The notes beneath the pieces were generated by a model. That model was given only the letters and a program-made list of their open reading frames with translations, had not been told where the DNA came from and ran no database searches. The position numbers were made by a program, and so were the translations under genes. Source: JACVRW01 sp036407035 (GTDB lineage: Bacteria; Actinomycetota; Thermoleophilia; Solirubrobacterales; Thermoleophilaceae). From it: a DNA stretch of 10,648 bases. This document shows positions 5,228 to 10,648 of this stretch, in pieces; the stretch's first letter is position 1, and the number at the start of each line of letters is the position of its first letter. The DNA lies in contig DASXAA010000167.1 in NCBI GenBank assembly GCA_036407035.1, positions 1 to 10,648 on the forward strand. The letters are read 5' to 3'.

Positions 5228-6393
5228 GAGCCCCAGGAGGAGAGGTACTCCTGCTGGTCCGGCGTCAGCTCGTCGATCTCCACCCCGAGCGACTCCAGCT
5301 TGAGCCGCGCGATCTCGTCGTCGATCTCGCGCGGAACGGGCAGCACCGCGGCCGCCAGGGACTCGCCGTGCAGCACGAGGTGCTCGACCGCCAACGCGAG
5401 GTTGGCGAAGCTCATGTCCATCACCGCGGCGGGGTGCCCCTGCCCGGCCGCCAGGTTGACCACGCGGCCGCGCGCGAGCAGGTACAGCGCCCGGCCGTCG
5501 ACGTCGTAGCGCTCCACCATCGGAAGCACCTCGCGCGGCTCGGCGGCCGCCAGCTCGTGCAGGTCGGGCCGCGAGATCTCCACGTCGAAGTGGCCGGCGT
5601 TCGCCAGCACCGCGCCGTCCTTCATCCGCTCGAGGTGCTCGCGCCGCACCACCGCGCGCGACCCGGTGACCGTCACGAACAGGTCGCCGCGCGCGGCGGC
5701 CTCGAGCGCCGGCATCACCTCGAAGCCGTCCATGCGCGCCTCGAGCGCGCGCAGCGGGTCCACCTCGCACACGATCACCGCCGCGCCCGCGCCGCGGGCG
5801 CGCTGGGCGATGCCCTTGCCGGTGGCGCCGTAGCCGAACAGCACGAGCGTGCGGCCCGCGAGCAGCAGGTTGGTGGCCCGCAGGATGCCGTCGAGCGCGG
5901 ACTGGCCGGTGCCGTAGCGGTCGTTGAACGTGCGCTCGGTGCGCGACTCGTTGACCGCGATCACCGGGCACGCGAGCGCGCCGTCGGCCTCGAGCCGGCG
6001 CAGGCGCAGCAGGCCGGTGGTGGTCTCCTCGGCGCCGCCGCGAACCGAGTCCGCGGCGCCGCGCTCGTGCAGCTCAACGAGCAGGTCGGCGCCGTCGTCG
6101 AGCGTGATGTGCGGCCCCCAGTCGGCCAGCGCCCTCACGTGGGCCATGTAGCGGCGGGGGTCCTCGCCCCGGAGCGCCTGGACCGGCACGCCGTCCTCGC
6201 TCAGGGCGGCGGCCACGTCGTCCTGGGTCGAGAGCGGATTGGCCGAGCAGAGCGCGGCCTCGGCCCCGCCGGCCACGAGCGCGAGCATCAGGTTCGCCGT
6301 CTCGGCGGTCACGTGCAGGCACGCGGCCACCCGCACGCCGTCGAGCGGACGCTCGCCCGCGAAGCGCTCGCGGATCGAGCGGAGGACCGGCAT
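5224..6393 (-). CDS. Archaeal-type S-adenosylhomocysteine hydrolase paralogue with altered substrate site
   Basis: A 389-residue protein from ATG 6393, with GGAGG five bases upstream. Family landmarks in order: ACLHVTAETAN (His27), NPLSTQDD, TLDDGADLL, EETTTG (Glu123), FGYGATGKG (NAD Rossmann loop, 187-194), CEVDPLRALE, NAGHFDVEIS and GQGHPAAVM. The C-terminus D-E-L-T-P-D-Q-Q-E-Y-L-S-S-W is that of archaeal and Thermotoga enzymes, lacking both the bacterial insert and the K-x-D-H-Y-R-Y tail. The family cleaves SAH to adenosine and homocysteine using bound NAD+. The odd part is ESRTERTFNDRYGTG where relatives have T-K-x-x-F-D-N-x-Y-G: Glu153, Asn157 and Asp158 stand at human Lys186, Asp190 and Asn191. 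The conserved 21-residue segment upstream (6394-6456) is in frame but has no start codon. It lies 85 nt after ahcY. It could hydrolyse another nucleosyl-homocysteine, as the Methanocaldococcus S-inosylhomocysteine enzyme does, or be a pseudoenzyme. Confidence 0.85.
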   Translation of the reverse strand: MPVLRSIRERFAGERPLDGVRVAACLHVTAETANLMLALVAGGAEAALCSANPLSTQDDVAAALSEDGVPVQALRGEDPRRYMAHVRALADWGPHITLDDGADLLVELHERGAADSVRGGAEETTTGLLRLRRLEADGALACPVIAVNESRTERTFNDRYGTGQSALDGILRATNLLLAGRTLVLFGYGATGKGIAQRARGAGAAVIVCEVDPLRALEARMDGFEVMPALEAAARGDLFVTVTGSRAVVRREHLERMKDGAVLANAGHFDVEISRPDLHELAAAEPREVLPMVERYDVDGRALYLLARGRVVNLAAGQGHPAAVMDMSFANLALAVEHLVLHGESLAAAVLPVPREIDDEIARLKLESLGVEIDELTPDQQEYLSSWGS

Positions 6394-6478
6394 CTGGCCC
6401 TCCGCCCATTCGACCCGGGCCCGGCCCGCCGGCGCGAGCGCCGGGTCGGCTATGTCTGAGGCGAGCTTCTTCGGCTTG

Positions 6479-7902
<1,424 letters not shown>

Positions 7903-7906
<4 letters not shown>

Positions 7907-8283
7907 GCAGCGGTCTCCGTCAGTCGGGTGGGGGAATCGGGGTCGAGCAGGCGCTGGTGCTTCTCCTGCTCCCAGCGCAGCCAGTCGTCGGTGGCCACGC
8001 CCTCGGGCAGTTGCGGGCTGGCCTCGTACCACTGGTCGAGCGCGCCGCGCAGGTCGTCGTCCGTGCGCAGGCGCTTTGCGAACGCGACGTCAGAGAGCGC
8101 GCACTCGAAGCGGTCGAGCAGCTCGCGCAGCGTGCGCAGGCGCTGGAGCTCGCCGGCGCCGTAGAGGCGGTATCCGGCGGCCGAGCGAGGGGGCTCGATG
8201 AGGCCCGCGCTCTCGATGTAGCGCAGCATTCGAGGCGACCAGCCGGTCGTCTCGGCAGCCTCGTTGATGGTGAGCCCCTCCAT
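7903..8283 (-). CDS. MerR-family transcriptional regulator, leads the ahcY unit
   Basis: A 126-residue protein from ATG 8283. Residues 4-42 form the MerR winged helix: LTINEAAETTGWSPRMLRYI, then G-L-I-E-P-P-R-S-A-A-G-Y-R-L-Y for the wing. A dimerisation helix follows (45-75), and the C-terminal part (80-115) is W/E/Q-rich (DQWYEASPQLPEG, DDWLRWEQEKHQRLL). No cysteine pattern typical of metal sensors is present; the single Cys is at 61. An alternative TTG start at 8295 would add four residues, but no good ribosome binding site supports either start, and the mRNA may be nearly leaderless. It overlaps ahcY by four bases. An imperfect 26-bp inverted repeat sits 11 nt upstream, so I infer autoregulation and control of ahcY, the SAH-hydrolase paralogue and the NTF2-like gene. 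The signal could be SAH, adenosine or homocysteine; nothing in the sequence decides. Confidence 0.88.
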
Positions 8284-8294
8284 GGTCAGGGGCA

Positions 8295-8320
8295 AACCTT
8301 ACCACGATTGTGTCAAGGTT
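8295..8320. promoter_or_regulatory. Imperfect 26-bp inverted repeat, candidate MerR operator/promoter
   Basis: The outer arms AACCTT and AAGGTT match perfectly; inside, CAC pairs with GTG. Ten of thirteen symmetric base pairs agree. It overlaps the stop codon of the isomerase gene (8313-8315) and ends 11 nt from the merR ATG. On the minus strand it contains TTGACA (8316-8311) and TAAGGT (8301-8296), which resemble -35 and -10 boxes, though they are only 9 nt apart and cannot both serve one standard promoter. MerR proteins bind long dyads within promoters, so this is the best operator candidate in the window. Confidence 0.6.
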
Positions 8321-9380
8321 CGGGCAGGGGCTCCGCCAGCGCCTCCTTGAAGCGGGTCAGGAGGTCGACCGGCGTCGGGTCGGTGCCGGCGAGCGCGGCC
8401 ACGTACACGCTCACGAGGTCGCCCAGCAGAAGCAGCGAGAGCACGCGCTCGAGCCCGGACTCGCCCCGCGAGCTGACGCGCTCCACCGGTGCGCCCGCCC
8501 CGGCGGCGGCCTCGGCGGTCAGGTCCACGCGCCGGGTGATGCGCGGGTGCTGGTCCGAGTCCTCGAGGAACACGGCCGACAGCGGCGCAAGCTCGCGCCC
8601 GCGCTCCCACCCGCAGATCTCGTTGTGGTCGGCCTCCGGCAGCGTCGAGGAGAACGCGGCGAGCTTGGCATTCTCGTTCAGCTGCGTCTTCCAGCGGACG
8701 GCGGCCGGGACGGTGGTGCCGGCCCCGTGGATCACGGGGATCGTGCCCGACAGGCGCTGCGCGAGCGCCTTGGCCTCGGAGTCGCCGGGGGCGTCCGGGC
8801 CCCAGCGCTCGGTCAGCGACGCCAGCTGCGCGGCCGCGGCGTCGATCTCGGCGTGGAGGGTGGGCGCCGCGCCGCAGAGCGTGGCGCACTCGAGCGCGCC
8901 GATCGTCATGTAGATCGCCGCCGCCCGCGGCTGCATCCCGGCCGGCACGCCGATCACGGGCACGCGCTCGGCGCGCGCCGCCTCGGCGAGCTGGCCGCCG
9001 GTCGTCAGCACCACGCGCGGGGCGCCGAGGGCGCCGGCGCCCTCGAAGCAGGCGAGCGTCTCCTCGGTGTCACCGGAGTAGCTCGAGCAGAGCACGAGCG
9101 TGTCCGGGCCGGTCCAGGGCTCGAGCGCGTAGCCGCGCACGGTGCGGATCGGGCGGCTCGCGTGGTCGCCGATCGCGGCGACGGCGAGGTCGCCGCCGAC
9201 GGCCGAGCCGCCCATGCCGCACACGACGAGGCCGCCCGGCAGGTCGCGGCGGCGGAGCTCGGCCGCCTGCACGCGCCAGAGGGCGTCGCCGAGCTGGTGG
9301 GGCTGTTGCAGCACGTCGCCGAGCATGTCGTCGGCGTCCACGCGGGCGATCGCGGTGCGGGAGAGGGGGTCGGCGTTCAT
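8313..9380 (-). CDS. Bifunctional phosphoglucose/phosphomannose isomerase (SIS domains)
   Basis: A 355-residue cytosolic protein from ATG 9380, with GGGGAG eight bases upstream; the start overlaps the preceding gene's stop as ATGA. Two SIS sugar-phosphate-binding domains: the first with VVCGMGGSAVGGD (52-64) and SSYSGDTEETL (99-109), the second around 212-345. The stretch WKTQLNENAKLAAF and PEADHNEICGWE gives Glu236 and His252, 16 residues apart, matching the Glu203/His219 pair I recall for the Pyrobaculum aerophilum PGI/PMI. The C-terminal ALAGTDPTPVDLLTRFKEAL is also characteristic. The enzyme interconverts fructose-6-phosphate with glucose-6-phosphate and mannose-6-phosphate. Coming after a dehydrogenase and a nucleotidyltransferase, it most likely feeds mannose or glucose units into nucleotide-sugar and surface-glycan synthesis. 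Some actinobacterial members have not been tested for activity, so the name rests on motifs. Confidence 0.88.
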   Translation of the reverse strand: MNADPLSRTAIARVDADDMLGDVLQQPHQLGDALWRVQAAELRRRDLPGGLVVCGMGGSAVGGDLAVAAIGDHASRPIRTVRGYALEPWTGPDTLVLCSSYSGDTEETLACFEGAGALGAPRVVLTTGGQLAEAARAERVPVIGVPAGMQPRAAAIYMTIGALECATLCGAAPTLHAEIDAAAAQLASLTERWGPDAPGDSEAKALAQRLSGTIPVIHGAGTTVPAAVRWKTQLNENAKLAAFSSTLPEADHNEICGWERGRELAPLSAVFLEDSDQHPRITRRVDLTAEAAAGAGAPVERVSSRGESGLERVLSLLLLGDLVSVYVAALAGTDPTPVDLLTRFKEALAEPLPEP

Positions 9381-10465
9381 CCGACCGGCTCCCCGTCCGG
9401 GGCGGCCACGAGCTCCCCCGGCGCGACCCGTCCGCCGGCCTCGATCCGCACCCCTGGGTCGAGCCGGGCCCCCGGGCCGAGCTCCGCGTCCTCGCCGATC
9501 ACGGCGCCGCTGCCGACCATCGCGCCGGCCGCGATCTGGGCCCGCTCCCCCACGCGCACGCGCTCCCCGAGCACGCTTCCGCGGATCACGCAGTCGGCTC
9601 CGACCATGACGCGATCGTGCAGCACGGAGCGGTCGACGGTGGAGTCCGTCCCGACCGAGCAGTTGCGGCCGAGCACGCTCTGCGGGCCGATGTGCGCGCC
9701 GGACAGGAGGCAGCCTTCGTAGACGAGCGAGCCGGTCTCGTCGCGCGGCGGCAGTGTGGACCGCACGCGCCCGCCGAGCAGGTCGTAGGTCGATTCGAGA
9801 TAGCGCTCGGGCGTCCCGATGTCGATCCAGTAGCCCTCGGCGTCCCAGCCGTAGAGCCCGTTGCCGACGAGCGCCGGGAACACCTCGCGCTCGAACGAGA
9901 CCGGCCTGCCCGGGGAGATCTCCTCGACGACGTCGCGCTCGAGCACGTAGGCGCCCGCGTTGATGCGGTTGGTGGGCGGGTCGCCCTGGCCCTTCTCGAT
10001 GAACTCCTCGACGCGCCCCTCCGAGTCCGTCGGGACGACGCCGTAGCTCGCCACGTCGTCGACGGCGTAGAGCGCGAGCGTCGCCCGGGCGCCGGTGCGG
10101 TGGTGCCGGTCGAGCTCCTCCGTCAGGTCGATGTCAGTCAGAACGTCGCCGTTCAGGACGAGGAGCCGCTCCTCGAGCAGTCCCTCGTCATATGCCAGCC
10201 GCACCGGCCCGGCGGTGCCGAGCGGCTCCTCCTCGACGACGTAGCGCAGCCGCATGCCGTCGTAGATGTCGCCGAGCACCCGCCTCACCTGACCGGACAT
10301 GAAACCGCACGAGAGGATCACCTCGTCCACGCCGTGACCGCGGGCCCAATCGAGCATGAACGAGAGGAAGGGCCGCCCCGCCAGCGGCATCACCGGCTTC
10401 GGAGTCGTGTAGGTGAGCGGGCGAAGGCGCGTCCCCTCGCCGCCGGCGAGGACCAGGGCTTGCAT
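9377..10465 (-). CDS. Sugar-1-phosphate nucleotidyltransferase with left-handed beta-helix
   Basis: A 362-residue protein from ATG 10465, three bases after the preceding stop, with AGG six bases upstream. Residues 1-230 are the nucleotidyltransferase domain: LVLAGGEGTRLRPLTYTTPK (signature and Lys), VEEEPLGTAG, LVLNGDVLTDID (metal-binding Asp), VEEFIEKG, INAGAYVLE and YWIDIGTPERYLE. Residues about 245-352 are hexapeptide repeats of a left-handed beta-helix (GAHIGPQSVLG, VMVGADCVIRGSVLG, AMVGSGAVIGEDAELGPGA). The layout matches actinobacterial mannose-1-phosphate guanylyltransferases such as mycobacterial Rv3264c, which make GDP-mannose from mannose-1-phosphate and GTP. Related enzymes use glucose-1-phosphate, so the nucleotide and sugar are not certain. 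There is no acetyltransferase active site as in GlmU. Its neighbour, a PGI/PMI, would supply mannose-6-phosphate, which supports GDP-mannose as product if a phosphomannomutase exists elsewhere. Confidence 0.9.
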   Translation of the reverse strand: MQALVLAGGEGTRLRPLTYTTPKPVMPLAGRPFLSFMLDWARGHGVDEVILSCGFMSGQVRRVLGDIYDGMRLRYVVEEEPLGTAGPVRLAYDEGLLEERLLVLNGDVLTDIDLTEELDRHHRTGARATLALYAVDDVASYGVVPTDSEGRVEEFIEKGQGDPPTNRINAGAYVLERDVVEEISPGRPVSFEREVFPALVGNGLYGWDAEGYWIDIGTPERYLESTYDLLGGRVRSTLPPRDETGSLVYEGCLLSGAHIGPQSVLGRNCSVGTDSTVDRSVLHDRVMVGADCVIRGSVLGERVRVGERAQIAAGAMVGSGAVIGEDAELGPGARLDPGVRIEAGGRVAPGELVAAPDGEPVG

Positions 10466-10468
10466 GCG

Positions 10469-10648
10469 CTACCTGCCGACCCCCTCGTACTCGTAGCCCG
10501 CCTCGATCAGGGCCTCCCGGTCCAGGAAGTTGCGGCCGTCGATGACGAGCGGGGTGTTCAGCCGCCGCTTGACCTCGCCGGCCCAGTCGAGCTCGCGAAA
10601 CTCGGGCCACTCGGTGACGAGCACGACGGCGTCGGCGCCGTCGACGGC
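10469..10648 (-). CDS. UDP-glucose/GDP-mannose dehydrogenase, C-terminal end (partial)
   Basis: The last 59 codons of a gene that enters from the right edge. The visible residues ADAVVLVTEWPEFRELDW, then TPLVIDGRNFLD and a terminal G-Y-E-Y-E-G-V-G-R, are the end of the UDPG_MGDP_dh_C domain. These NAD-dependent enzymes oxidise UDP-glucose to UDP-glucuronate (or GDP-mannose to GDP-mannuronate) for surface polysaccharides. V-T-E-W-x-E-F followed by D-G-R-N is the hallmark of the UDP-glucose 6-dehydrogenase group, which makes that the likelier substrate, but the catalytic Cys and NAD domain lie outside the window. The TAG stop is 3 nt before the nucleotidyltransferase ATG, so the two are almost certainly co-transcribed. 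Confidence 0.9.
   Translation of the reverse strand, partial: AVDGADAVVLVTEWPEFRELDWAGEVKRRLNTPLVIDGRNFLDREALIEAGYEYEGVGR

Noticed and set aside
7907..8312. SAH riboswitch before ahcY
   Set aside because: The space is filled by merR coding sequence with an ATGA overlap, so no leader RNA is available; only the dyad at 8295-8320 remains as a control site.
8313..9722. A 470-codon open frame on the plus strand
   Set aside because: It is antisense to the isomerase and nucleotidyltransferase genes, with repetitive R/G/A/H composition and no start signal.

Overview
The window is uniformly very GC-rich, with GTG/TTG starts alongside ATG, short intergenic gaps and 4-nt start/stop overlaps. The gene types (GlmU-like sugar nucleotidyltransferase followed by a bifunctional phosphoglucose/phosphomannose isomerase, and an archaeal-type S-adenosylhomocysteine hydrolase beside a bacterial one) suggest a high-GC actinobacterium. 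I infer class Thermoleophilia (Solirubrobacterales and relatives) from gene style alone; no marker gene proves it.

Left end (1-770): decayed DNA. A fragment of a NarL-type sensor histidine kinase (minus strand) runs off the left edge and has lost its upstream part. It is followed by an unidentified plus-strand ORF tail and then a broken LolD/MacB-type ABC ATPase that has lost its Walker A region, a single base and everything after Walker B. A strong hairpin at 734-763 separates this from the minus-strand genes to its right.

Cell-surface block (771-3393, minus strand): a secreted SGNH/GDSL esterase, a secreted LamG-fold protein with a 98-nt hairpin-rich leader, and a four-helix membrane protein of unknown role.

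Regulator block (3455-4792): a LysR-type regulator diverges from a small GNAT-like ORF. The shared promoter region holds an AT-rich 18-bp palindrome that is the obvious candidate LysR operator.

Minus-strand gene train (10648 down to 4829): the end of a UDP-glucose/GDP-mannose dehydrogenase, a sugar-1-phosphate nucleotidyltransferase, a PGI/PMI-type SIS isomerase, a MerR regulator, a canonical bacterial ahcY, a second archaeal-type SAH-hydrolase paralogue and an NTF2/SnoaL-like protein. Most junctions are ATGA/GTGA overlaps or gaps of a few bases. The upstream half makes activated sugars for surface glycans. The downstream half handles S-adenosylhomocysteine, the by-product of methyl transfer. 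An imperfect 26-bp inverted repeat just upstream of merR, overlapping the isomerase stop codon, probably marks where a regulated merR-ahcY-paralogue-NTF2 unit begins.

The most interesting item is the second SAH hydrolase. It keeps the NAD-binding core and most catalytic residues, but at the positions of the substrate-binding Lys and Asp (K186/D190 in the human enzyme) it has Glu and Asn. Its conserved N-terminal segment is encoded but has no canonical start codon. It may act on a different substrate, be a regulatory pseudoenzyme, or be in early decay.
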